DNA of 64,000 bases, taken from Opitutaceae bacterium. GTDB taxonomy: Bacteria; Verrucomicrobiota; Verrucomicrobiia; Opitutales; Opitutaceae. Under the pieces are notes generated by a model. It was not told where the DNA came from and ran no database searches. It was given only the letters and a program-made list of their open reading frames with translations. Shown one piece after another: positions 26,747-33,974 of the stretch. How positions within the stretch are numbered: the first letter of the stretch is position 1; the number at the start of each line of letters is the position of its first letter. The position numbers were made by a program, and so were the translations under genes. The stretch covers positions 1-64,000 of the forward strand of contig JANQKV010000004.1 in the NCBI GenBank assembly GCA_028280945.1. The letters are read 5' to 3'.

Positions 26747-26800
26747 AAGCGACGACCCCAAAACCAGCATCGCGGGAATAACAAGCCTGCCTCCTACCGG
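26747..26800. repeat. Dispersed repeat copy (AATAACAAGCC family)
   Basis: Contains AAGCGACGACC and CGGGAATAACAAGCCTG, matching the family copies at 22.3, 27.35 and 30.45 kb. It is followed at 26813-26840 by GTGACAAATGACGGTCTGA, a second short element with a near copy at 31305. Confidence 0.5.
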
Positions 26801-26846
26801 CTGTCCCCCGGAAAGTGACAAATGACGGTCTGACCCCTTCGAAGTG

Positions 26847-27239
26847 CTACCAGCTCAGATCCCAGAAAACTGGGATGAACAGGATACGGCCCACGGTTCT
26901 CCTGCTGCCTCTCTTGGTTTCCGTCACCGTGACGCCTGTGCCGGGTATCCATGATTCAATGACATTACGTGTAGCGGGCTGCACCAAAAGCCGATTGGGG
27001 GGCAATCGGGTGGTATTGACCTCGAACGAAGGTAAGTTGATCGCATCTCCTCTGGCCTTCGAAACCGCGACGGGGCGATCCGATTTCTCGATTACGTGAG
27101 GAAACGGATTTTTGTGATAGTCTTCGAATCCCGCAATGGTGGCTGCTCTGATCCGCTCGGACATTTCACCGGCAAAAGCTGCGCCAGCTGAAACCAAACA
27201 GCCGAGTAACATACAGCAACATGGGCGACGAAGGTTCAT
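26847..27239 (-). CDS. Small secreted protein of unknown function
   Basis: 130 residues. The N-terminus (MNLRRPCCCMLLGCLVSAGA) is a signal peptide ending in AFA-GE; a Cys at 14 makes lipoprotein processing possible but the lipobox is poor. The mature part has no recognised domain. It has a basic/hydrophobic pattern with VAVSKARGDAINLPSFEVN and ends FIPVFWDLSW. Coding bias (GC-rich third positions in part) and the clear signal peptide argue that it is real. It stands alone, convergent with the sugar dehydrogenase. Confidence 0.55.
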   Translation of the reverse strand: MNLRRPCCCMLLGCLVSAGAAFAGEMSERIRAATIAGFEDYHKNPFPHVIEKSDRPVAVSKARGDAINLPSFEVNTTRLPPNRLLVQPATRNVIESWIPGTGVTVTETKRGSRRTVGRILFIPVFWDLSW

Positions 27240-27343
27240 GTGCGAATCGTCGATAAGTATCTTCGTAATTACGTTCGGGCGTCAATGGTTTGCAGCCGAG
27301 TGGGAGTGATGGGCTTAGGTCATCCAGTCACCTGACTACAAAC

Positions 27344-27410
27344 AACGACCGGGGAACACAGCGACGACACCTCAACGAGCCTCGCAAGAATAACAAGCCC
27401 GACCCTTTGG
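27344..27410. repeat. Dispersed repeat copy (ACCTCAACGAG...AATAACAAGCC)
   Basis: Carries CAGCGACGACACCTCAACGA and CGCAAGAATAACAAGCCCGA, nearly identical to 22298-22356. It marks the left border of the AT-rich island that follows. Confidence 0.6.
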
Positions 27411-27446
27411 ACTGCCCGCCCACTTTGGCGGGTGAGCACTCATTTG

Positions 27447-27863
27447 CTAAGGACTGAATAGAAGATAAAAGACGACTACCCAAAAAACTGAGAATACCAC
27501 ACTCATCAACAGACAATATCGAGCAATGGCTCCCATTGGGGACCTGCAATTTCTTGTGTAGGTTTCTACCAAAACCAGAGCATCACTCTTTCTCTCAATT
27601 TCGAGTATAGATCGAAAAATTCCCATTGATATTTGATAGGATCGAAACATCACAGCAATGGTAAAAACCGAGAAGATAAATACGACTGACACAAGAACAT
27701 AGGCCAACTTGGGGTTGTGCATCAAATCTTCATAATTTGCTGCCAAAGCAGCAATTATCAAAAGCTGCATACCAGTGAAGATATTAAACCTCGTCCAAAA
27801 ACGAGAATTCTCGGAATCGAATATATCATGCGCCTTTAAATACTGCTCTTCCAGAATCTCCAT
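27447..27863 (-). CDS. Small three-helix membrane protein in an AT-rich island
   Basis: 138 residues from the ATG at 27863 (a TTG at 27899 would add twelve). After an N-terminal amphipathic helix (EEQYLKAHDIFDSENSRF) there are three hydrophobic segments: FNIFTGMQLLIIAALAANY, LAYVLVSVVFIFSVFTIAVM and ARYCLLMSVVFSVFWVVVF. A cytoplasmic loop separates helices 2 and 3. The surrounding 27.4-28.1 kb is clearly richer in A+T than the rest, which suggests horizontal origin. I do not recognise the family. Small membrane proteins of this layout occur in some defence and toxin systems, but nothing here proves that. Confidence 0.65.
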   Translation of the reverse strand: MEILEEQYLKAHDIFDSENSRFWTRFNIFTGMQLLIIAALAANYEDLMHNPKLAYVLVSVVFIFSVFTIAVMFRSYQISMGIFRSILEIERKSDALVLVETYTRNCRSPMGAIARYCLLMSVVFSVFWVVVFYLLFSP

Positions 27864-28165
27864 AGTATTTGGTATGCAACTTGAACTGAGTTCGGTCAAA
27901 CAAAGACCCCAAACTGTCTAATCCTTAAAAACAACGGTATGCTCAGGAAACCAGAGTCCTGGCTGCCACTCATCTTCCTGAGACTGTTAAAACAGCACGA
28001 CACTCCCAATCTTATTAAATTCTGAAAGATACATGGAGCGATTTTGGAGACGTATTCAAGGCTCAACACAATATGGCCCGTCCCCTTCTGCCTGCCGCAG
28101 CCTGTCGCCTGCCCTTGGATGATTCCTTGAACGAAGATCAGATGTTCGCCTAGATCGGGATTGGT

Positions 28166-29134
28166 ATGTCAGAGTCTCTCGAAGCCCAAAAAACCCGCTG
28201 GGAGATTGTGAAGATAATCGTGGGTGTGGTCGTGGCGATCTTCGGAATTCCTCTGAGTTTTCTTGGATATCAAAAGATCTCGCTCGAGTTGGAAACCGAA
28301 CGCCTGAACGTCGAAAAGCTCAGAGCCGAGTTCGATCAAACCAAGGCCAACCTGGAGGAGGAGTTGGCCCAAAGACAAACCGAGTTGGAGGCGGAAAAAT
28401 CTGAGGCACAACGGGAGCATGACAGCTTCATTGCCGGACTGAACGAGCAACGAAAAAGCATGCAGTCCCGGATCGATGGCATGAACCAACGGTTTAACTC
28501 AGGCAGGGACTTGTTCAATCAATCCACCCTGGATGCATGGAAACTCATGCTCGATTTCAGAGCACAGGAAGCTCAGGAAATCCGCAACGAATCGAACCAG
28601 AGAATCAGGGAGTTGGGACGCAAGCTGAACGATGAGATGCGGGAAAGAGCGATCGCTGAAATCGAGTTCCGTCGCATCTATTGTGTAGTGCGGTTCGGTT
28701 CCCATTCGTCTGATCAAGCCGCAATCTCATTCCAGCCTCTGCATCACGCCGAGGAGGAATTTCCCGACACGCCCCTCGTTTCATCCGGCAGGTTTAAAAC
28801 AGAGTTTGAGGATGCATTAAACTCGATAGGCGCAGGCGAAATCCAACCGATGGTTGAGTGGATTCTGCCGGGAGGTAAAAAGAACGGAATTCGGGTGGGA
28901 GACTATCTCCACTACCGCAAGATTACTGGATTGGGACTCGAGGGCTTGGAATTGGAATTCTTCAGCGAACACGGTTTCCTTTCCGACCGGAAAGGCGTGA
29001 TCGACTTTCCGGAGTTCCAGAATCCAGCCCGGATATTCGTTCCCTTCGGTGAGTCCTACGCGCGTGAGGTAAAATTCGAAGAGCTTCTCGATTTCATTAA
29101 AAACTTCGAGAAACCCACGATTCCATTCCAGTAA
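28166..29134 (+). CDS. Membrane-anchored coiled-coil protein of unknown function, paralogue 2
   Basis: 322 residues, start MSESLEAQKTRWEI. Architecture equals paralogue 1 at 21268: one helix at about 15-35 (KIIVGVVVAIFGIPLSFLGY), coiled coil at about 38-95, the invariant block MNQRFNSGRDLFNQSTL with AQEAQEIRNESNQRIRE, the EIEFRRIY segment, and a C-terminal domain (GIRVGDYLHY, DFPEFQNPARIFVPFGE). The linker before the coiled coil is five residues longer and diverged. The central block and C-terminal motifs are conserved, so both are likely functional. The 15-nt GATCAGATGTTCGCC lies 25 nt before the ATG as in the other copy, with no Shine-Dalgarno sequence. Function unknown. Confidence 0.82.
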   Translation: MSESLEAQKTRWEIVKIIVGVVVAIFGIPLSFLGYQKISLELETERLNVEKLRAEFDQTKANLEEELAQRQTELEAEKSEAQREHDSFIAGLNEQRKSMQSRIDGMNQRFNSGRDLFNQSTLDAWKLMLDFRAQEAQEIRNESNQRIRELGRKLNDEMRERAIAEIEFRRIYCVVRFGSHSSDQAAISFQPLHHAEEEFPDTPLVSSGRFKTEFEDALNSIGAGEIQPMVEWILPGGKKNGIRVGDYLHYRKITGLGLEGLELEFFSEHGFLSDRKGVIDFPEFQNPARIFVPFGESYAREVKFEELLDFIKNFEKPTIPFQ

Positions 29135-29356
29135 GTCGGTCGCTCCCTTCGAGCATTAGCCCACGTCCGCTCACCGGTCGAACCCTTCCCTCCAGCTACA
29201 AAGGGACACCGATCCACACAGCCACCCCCGATCTTAATCTTTGCGTTCGCCCCCGTGTGGGTGCCCTGTTCTCTCTGTTTTCCCGCCTCAGGCGGACAAG
29301 CTTCTGTAAAAATCAGCCGTGCGTAGGCCTTTCGGCTGCCTTGATCCTCTAGTGAA
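29135..29356. repeat. Intergenic stretch with repeat fragments
   Basis: No gene seen. It contains the TTAATCTTTGCGTTCGCCCC element (29230-29250; relatives at 21185 and 23563) and inverse-orientation pieces of the mosaic repeat (TTCTCTCTGTTTTCCCGCCT, CTTCTGTAAAAATCAGC). Confidence 0.45.
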
Positions 29357-29392
29357 ACTTAAAACCCTCAGCCCCGAAATGGGGACTGAGGG
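29357..29392 (-). terminator. Rho-independent terminator of the YHS gene
   Basis: On the minus strand CCCTCAG-T-CCCC, an ATTTC-type loop, GGGG-CTGAGGG forms an 11-bp stem with one bulged T, followed by TTTTAAGTTT. It lies 31 nt after the YHS gene stop. Confidence 0.9.
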
Positions 29393-29422
29393 CGTTTAGC
29401 AACTAGAGTCAGAGTAAAAGCC

Positions 29423-29848
29423 TTACATCAATTCAGCCCACTTCTTATCGGCTGTTTTGATATAGTTCTTGGTGTCCTTTCCGAAAATCTCTCCCACCTC
29501 TGCATTCTTGTTCAGGTAGAGCTTTCCATCGACGATCGCATATACGGTCGGGTCCACGGGAAACTTCTTTCCCTTGGTCATGCCATAGGCGCAGTAACCA
29601 TCATATTCCGGAAGATACTTGGAAGGGTTCTTCTCAAACATCTCCTTGGCCCCCTCGTTCACGAGGTAGTAAGTCTTGCCTTCATAGACGGAAGCAAACT
29701 CCGCGGAACCCATCAGCGGATGGTCGGCTTTAAAGTAAGCCACCGGACAGTAGCCACCCAGCGCGGGATGCTCCTCACCGGCAGTTGCCAGCAAAGGCGA
29801 AAGGGCTCCAACCAAAAGAACGAGAAAGATTTTAAATGTGTTTTTCAT
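29423..29848 (-). CDS. Secreted YHS-domain protein
   Basis: 141 residues from the ATG at 29848, which begins a signal peptide (NTFKIFLVLLVGALSPLLATAG); the frame extends to 29896 without need. The YHS domain is GGYCPVAYFKADHPLMGSAE plus YEGKTYYLVNEGAKEMFEKN, then a conserved YCAYGMTKGKKF. Proteins of this type are found beside metal or heme-copper functions and are thought to bind metal through Cys/His, but biochemical roles are little known. A single gene with a clear terminator. Confidence 0.9.
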   Translation of the reverse strand: MKNTFKIFLVLLVGALSPLLATAGEEHPALGGYCPVAYFKADHPLMGSAEFASVYEGKTYYLVNEGAKEMFEKNPSKYLPEYDGYCAYGMTKGKKFPVDPTVYAIVDGKLYLNKNAEVGEIFGKDTKNYIKTADKKWAELM

Positions 29849-30150
29849 AACGCTGGTTGGAGCGGCCCATCCCCCACCTATTCCGCGAAATCTCATAAAT
29901 TAATTTCGGGAATATTACTGGTTTTGAAAGCTCGCCACCCGCACCTCTGCCCTCGGCTGTGGGGGAGGGAATTCCGGCTGAGCGAACTTTGCGATCCCTT
30001 GGCTCCTTTGCGCTTATCCAACGTCGGACTGGCGAAATGGGACAGGTGGGGGTTACTCCCTCAGAGCGTCCCTGCCTGCTGGCCGGAGCCGATGCGTTGG
30101 CCGTTTGAGGAGTGTTAGACTTTCCTAATTTCACTTTAAATCCTCTCATC
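29849..30150. other. Divergent intergenic region
   Basis: About 300 nt between the YHS gene and the monooxygenase-like gene, carrying both promoters. The middle (29935-30060) has repeat-like pieces such as GGCTCCTTTGCGCTTATCC; otherwise I see nothing definite. Confidence 0.35.
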
Positions 30151-30465
30151 ATGATCACTCGCATCTGGCACGGCCGCGTGCCCACGACCAAGGCCGAAGC
30201 TTACCGCGCGTTCCTCAATGCCCGAGCCATACCCGACTATCAATCCGTGCCCGGCAACTGCGGTGTGCTGGTGCTCGAGCGCACTGAGGGCGACGTCACC
30301 CACTTCATCACCCAATCATTCTGGACCAACATGGCCGTGATTGAAGGCTTCGCCGGAACCGACGTCGAAGTCGCCCAATACTATCCCGAAGACCAGGACT
30401 TCCTCCTCGAGTTTGAACCACGCGTCACCCACTACAAAATCGTCGGAGAAGCACCGCGAGAATAA
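30151..30465 (+). CDS. Antibiotic-biosynthesis-monooxygenase (ABM) fold protein
   Basis: 104 residues from the ATG at 30151, the start that gives the family's opening strand MITRIWHGRVPTTKAEAYRAF. The dimeric alpha-beta barrel pattern continues with GNCGVLVLERTEGDVTHFIT, SFWTNMAVIEGFAG and a final strand FEPRVTHYKIV. ABM-fold proteins include small monooxygenases and heme-degrading enzymes; the substrate is unknown. The last codons and stop overlap an AATAACGAGCC-type dispersed repeat, so its 3' end may have been set by repeat insertion. Confidence 0.82.
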   Translation: MITRIWHGRVPTTKAEAYRAFLNARAIPDYQSVPGNCGVLVLERTEGDVTHFITQSFWTNMAVIEGFAGTDVEVAQYYPEDQDFLLEFEPRVTHYKIVGEAPRE

Positions 30466-30518
30466 CGAGCCTGACTCCTCCTCGCGGTAGGACATCTTCT
30501 GCGCTGCTTCGGTGGTGG

Positions 30519-31244
30519 CTAAGGTTTAACGGCCCGAAAGCAGATGAAGCCGGGGTGACACATCAGGTGGTTGTATTCGTCTGGGTCGGCCTCGCGGAAA
30601 TCTTTGGTCGGCTGGGGCTCGAGCACCTTGTCCAAGATAAACCCAGTTTCGATGATTGGATTGATCATCCCCTGCAACGGTCGGCGGATTGACGGCACCA
30701 CCACGGGTTTTGCGAAACCCTTCCACTCCAACTCGGTCACTCCGGTCTCAAAGTAACTTTCGCCGGTGCGCAATCGGTAATCGGAACTCGGGTGCTCAAC
30801 CGAAAAGACAAACATTCCACCGGAGCTCAGCACACGATGAAACTCGGCAAACAACCTCCGCCAGTCCTTGATGTAATCGAGCACCAGTGGGCTCAGAACC
30901 AGATCGAATGAACCTTCATCGAAGGACGGAAGTCCCTCCTCCAGATTCAACACATGCAACTTTGCCCGATCTCCCAAACGAGCCCGAGCATGAGCAATCA
31001 TCTTGGGACTCGCATCGATACCCACCGGTTGAGATGCACCACGAACAATCAGCTCCTCCAAATACACTCCCGGGCCACAACCTGCCTCCAAAATCCGTTT
31101 GCCACCAAGCTCCGGCAAGAGGCTCAAAACAGCCGGCCGATCATAAAATGCGTTGTGCGGTTTTGCGCCTACCCGCTCAGCATACGAATCGGCCAAGGTT
31201 TCGTAGGCGTCTCGCGCAAGAGGTGATTCTGGATCATCGCCCAT
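30519..31244 (-). CDS. Class I SAM-dependent methyltransferase
   Basis: 241 residues. Motif I, ILEAGCGPG (51-59), binds S-adenosylmethionine; the acidic residue of motif II is in PVGIDASPKMIAHAR. FDLVLSPLVLDYIKDWRRLF and FHRVLSSGGMFVFSVEHPSS are motifs III and IV of the Methyltransf_11 type. The C-terminal part (GFICFRAVKP) is typical of small-molecule methyltransferases. Substrate unknown. A single gene, convergent with the ABM gene. Confidence 0.9.
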   Translation of the reverse strand: MGDDPESPLARDAYETLADSYAERVGAKPHNAFYDRPAVLSLLPELGGKRILEAGCGPGVYLEELIVRGASQPVGIDASPKMIAHARARLGDRAKLHVLNLEEGLPSFDEGSFDLVLSPLVLDYIKDWRRLFAEFHRVLSSGGMFVFSVEHPSSDYRLRTGESYFETGVTELEWKGFAKPVVVPSIRRPLQGMINPIIETGFILDKVLEPQPTKDFREADPDEYNHLMCHPGFICFRAVKP

Positions 31245-31299
31245 AGGCCAGATGGCTTAGGTCTGGCGCAACTGCAGAGCAACCGAGTTCAAGGAGATT

Positions 31300-31330
31300 C
31301 AAAATGTGACATGTGACGGCCTGCCCCCTT
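31300..31330. repeat. Short dispersed element (TGTGACGGCCTGCCCCCTT)
   Basis: TGTGACATGTGACGGCCTG followed by CCCCCTT is a near copy of the element at 26813-26840. The CTGACCCCTTC core recurs as a tandem repeat at 33272-33307 on the other strand. Confidence 0.45.
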
Positions 31331-31344
31331 ATTGCGCCCTCAAT

Positions 31345-31860
31345 CTATTGCGTCTTAAGTATGGGGCTTTTGCGGCGGCTTTTGAGCACCGATTTCTCTA
31401 TCCGCTGATGGTAGCGGTTCAGATCGGCGGCTCGCTCATCGAGCGCAGTGCTCTCGAACCATAAGATCACAGTTCCCACTACGTTGAAACCGGCGAGGGC
31501 AAAGAGCGCGAACATCAGCACGGCAACGGTGTCCGTGCCCAATTCCGCCCAAGGAATACTACTACCGGCAACGCCGATCATTCCCACAACGAGTGTGACG
31601 GCTCGCTTCCATTGGTAGCGCCGTCGTTTAGCGTCGAGTCGGTCCTCAAGACGCGACTGAACCCGCCGGTCGGAGAAGACGATGCGATCCAACTCGCCTA
31701 GCCGTTTGTCGAGTCGTTGGAGAAAGTTATTAACGATGCCAGCAAGACAGAGACCGGAAGCAGTCCAGATGGCGATATCGATGGGAAGGTAGCGACTGGC
31801 AAAGATCGCTGCAACCATCCCCAAAGCAGCGCCAGCTAGGTTGGGGAGGATCCATAGCAT
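31345..31860 (-). CDS. Four-helix membrane protein with internal coiled coil (cassette gene 3)
   Basis: 171 residues. Hydrophobic segments occur at about 3-24 (WILPNLAGAALGMVAAIFAS), 26-47 (IDIAIWTASGLCLAGIVNN), 88-108 (AVTLVVGMIGVAGSSIPWA) and 110-132 (TVAVLMFALFALAGFNVVGT). A charged, helical segment lies between helices 2 and 3 (LQRLDKRLGELDRIVFSDRR), with a second helical tail after helix 4. The family is unrecognised. It starts 9 nt after the 335-residue cytoplasmic protein and seems to be the third gene of a three-gene operon. Confidence 0.7.
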   Translation of the reverse strand: MLWILPNLAGAALGMVAAIFASRYLPIDIAIWTASGLCLAGIVNNFLQRLDKRLGELDRIVFSDRRVQSRLEDRLDAKRRRYQWKRAVTLVVGMIGVAGSSIPWAELGTDTVAVLMFALFALAGFNVVGTVILWFESTALDERAADLNRYHQRIEKSVLKSRRKSPILKTQ

Positions 31861-31869
31861 GGGAATAAG

Positions 31870-32877
31870 TTACGCGATCTCCCCGCTCTCTTGCAATTCC
31901 TCATACCAATTTTTGATGGCTTCCCAGAGCAAATCACGCACCGGCCGCTCACCGCGGCAGTGAACCTGACGGGTACGGCGGAGGATGATTTCAGATTTGG
32001 TGAGTTTGGTAGAGCCCGCCTCGATCGAGTAGTCTGCCTCTGTGTCAAGGTGCCGCAAACCCGTGGCCACTCGGTCCAGCAACTCGTTGGTCTGTCTCTT
32101 GGGCGGCCGGTGCCAGCGCAGAGAGATATCGACCTCCACAGGGGTGCTTTCGGTGAGTCCCTCGCGCTCCAGATCGCTGGCGACATCGACCATTGATTCG
32201 CCGAAATCGGAAAGGATCTGCTTAACACCCTGCCATACTGTTCCGGTGGGCCGAATAGAGGTGCGTCCAGTGCCCGCTTCCTTTTGAGCAGTGAACTCAA
32301 CAGGAGTGGAAAAGCTGACTTTCCTCGACCGCTTGATTGCTTTCTCTTTCGTCGGTGGAATACGATTTGAAAGTCGGACCTCCTGTTCCTCCTCTAGGGT
32401 GCCGGCTGCCTCGCGAAGCAACCAGTTGGCGTGGCTCTCTATTACCGGCGCACGCAGCTCGGCTGAAGGCACAAGAACCACGTCGTTGTCACAGACCGCG
32501 AGGTATGCGATGTATTCGATGAGCTGGAGTTCGTTACCTTCGTCGTCCTTCACGGCAACGTTGGCAATCTCGAGTGAAGGAGCGCTGAAGTCCATTGCCG
32601 CAGCCATAGCCTTCATGCCGGGCGTAAAGACAATGATCTCATAAAAGCTGATACCAAACCTCTTTGTCCGGTAGTGCGTCACAATCGACGCTCCGGAGTC
32701 CTCATGAGTAACTTGGCGACGGTCTTTAGCCTCCTCGCCAGTAACTCGCCAAGCCTCGTCGAGCATGCTCTCGAGTGTCCGGGTCTCAGGCTCTTTACCG
32801 AAAGTGGCACGTTTATAGAGGAAGGTGCGACCGCGCGGCTCTGTACCGACCTTGCGAGGATCTTTTTTTCTGGGCAT
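31870..32877 (-). CDS. Cytoplasmic protein of unknown function (cassette gene 2)
   Basis: 335 residues, soluble, no signal peptide. The N-terminus is basic (PRKKDPRKVGTEPRGRTF). A first domain to about residue 160 mixes beta-strands and helices (ISFYEIIVFTPGMKAMAAAM; LQLIEYIAYLAVCDNDVVLV; ESHANWLLREAAGTLEEE). A second part (GVKQILSDFGESMVDVASDL; VEVDISLRWHRPPKRQTNEL; LLWEAIKNWYEELQESGEI) may be a separate domain. I could not name either from motifs. Flanked by two small membrane proteins with gaps of 9 and 27 nt, it may be the sensor or effector of a membrane system. Confidence 0.72.
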   Translation of the reverse strand: MPRKKDPRKVGTEPRGRTFLYKRATFGKEPETRTLESMLDEAWRVTGEEAKDRRQVTHEDSGASIVTHYRTKRFGISFYEIIVFTPGMKAMAAAMDFSAPSLEIANVAVKDDEGNELQLIEYIAYLAVCDNDVVLVPSAELRAPVIESHANWLLREAAGTLEEEQEVRLSNRIPPTKEKAIKRSRKVSFSTPVEFTAQKEAGTGRTSIRPTGTVWQGVKQILSDFGESMVDVASDLEREGLTESTPVEVDISLRWHRPPKRQTNELLDRVATGLRHLDTEADYSIEAGSTKLTKSEIILRRTRQVHCRGERPVRDLLWEAIKNWYEELQESGEIA

Positions 32878-32904
32878 GAGACGTAAGGATTGAAGTGGAA
32901 AAAA

Positions 32905-33246
32905 CTATCTTTCGAAGGGGGTACGGCTACCGGTGATCTTGGCGGTGGTAGCACCAGTGTGCTTCTTTTCGGCCTTCCGCTGCATCATGACCAGTTCTTC
33001 GAGGTGATAAGCAGTTCGTTCGCTCGATACAGCATTGCGTGCCAAGAGATCAGCCAGCTCGGCTATACCAAACAAAAAGAGAATGACCGCGAGACCACCC
33101 GCCGCGCCCGGAAGGGCATAGAGAACCAAGTCCATATCAGTGAAGCCTTGAGTGACCATCAGTAAGGAGATGACCCCGACCAGGATTCCGGCGAAGCCTG
33201 CGAACCGGCACAGGGACGATATAATGGGGCGTTTGAATTCGCTCAT
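32905..33246 (-). CDS. Two-helix membrane protein (cassette gene 1)
   Basis: 113 residues. Helices lie at about 12-32 (CRFAGFAGILVGVISLLMVT) and 40-65 (VLYALPGAAGGLAVILFLFG). A charged cytoplasmic helix follows (SSERTAYHLEELVMMQRKAE) and a basic end. It is first in the cassette and 27 nt before the 335-residue protein. The family is unknown. Confidence 0.68.
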   Translation of the reverse strand: MSEFKRPIISSLCRFAGFAGILVGVISLLMVTQGFTDMDLVLYALPGAAGGLAVILFLFGIAELADLLARNAVSSERTAYHLEELVMMQRKAEKKHTGATTAKITGSRTPFER

Positions 33247-33271
33247 AGCTTCTAAAGTGTGAGGCTCTGGG

Positions 33272-33307
33272 TCCGGTAGAAGGGGTCAGTCCGGTAGAAG
33301 GGGTCAG
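33272..33307. repeat. Perfect 2 x 18-bp tandem repeat
   Basis: The unit TCCGGTAGAAGGGGTCAG occurs twice with no mismatch. The second copy provides the TGA stop of the neighbouring membrane protein (33304-33306). The AGGGGTCAG core is the complement of the CTGACCCCT words at 12.2 and 26.8 kb. Confidence 0.9.
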
Positions 33308-33792
33308 GCTTTGTGGTTTGTAGTAATTTCATCCTTTGAATCAGAAGTGTAGAGCTCTTGCACAGAATCACGCAGAAGCAGGATGAAGGTGAAAATTCCC
33401 AGCACAGTGCCGAAGGGGAATATCACGCAGTTGATGCCTCCGATGATGAGGGAGAACATGCGGTTCTGATGGCGATGGATGAACCAGCCTGACAGCACGT
33501 TGATGACCATAAAAACCACAATCATCACTCCCATCACCAAGTAGAAGATTTGGAAAACCTCGAAAAACTCCGCCGGGAGCGGCCCCTGCTTCGAATTCTT
33601 CCACATCTCCGGATTACTGAAAATAGTGTTCAGCATGTAGTGGTGGAGGAAGAGGAACCCAATCCCCAGCAGGCCAAGAGCTGCCAACACGAAGTGAAAC
33701 ACCGCCAACAGCTTCAGGTTCTGTAAGTTCAACTTCCGCACCGTCGCAGCAACGTCTGGCGCAGACGGAAGATCTGGAGGGGTGGCCGACAT
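33304..33792 (-). CDS. Small integral membrane protein
   Basis: 162 residues with three to four helices: LLAVFHFVLAALGLLGIGFLF, IFYLVMGVMIVVFMVINVLSG, and a C-terminal pair MFSLIIGGINCVIFPFGTVL / IFTFILLLRDSVQELY. The N-terminus is Pro/Ala-rich and cytoplasmic. No family was recognised with certainty; similar proteins of about 150 residues are common as uncharacterised proteins in this phylum. Its stop codon lies in the 18-bp tandem repeat. A separate promoter is likely in 33793-33974. Confidence 0.7.
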   Translation of the reverse strand: MSATPPDLPSAPDVAATVRKLNLQNLKLLAVFHFVLAALGLLGIGFLFLHHYMLNTIFSNPEMWKNSKQGPLPAEFFEVFQIFYLVMGVMIVVFMVINVLSGWFIHRHQNRMFSLIIGGINCVIFPFGTVLGIFTFILLLRDSVQELYTSDSKDEITTNHKA

Positions 33793-33974
33793 GGAAGCTG
33801 GTTAAGGGGCAGAAAGCTATCCCGCCCAAATGCACACCGAGGGCCAGTCAGTGGAAGGCGGAAGCTAGGACCATGAATACTTTTGCAAATATCTGGCGAG
33901 CAAAGACTCTGCGCAGCTCTTGGGAAAAAGGAGCCATCAGCTGCTACATTTGTAGGTGTTCCCCCCTTCGGTAC

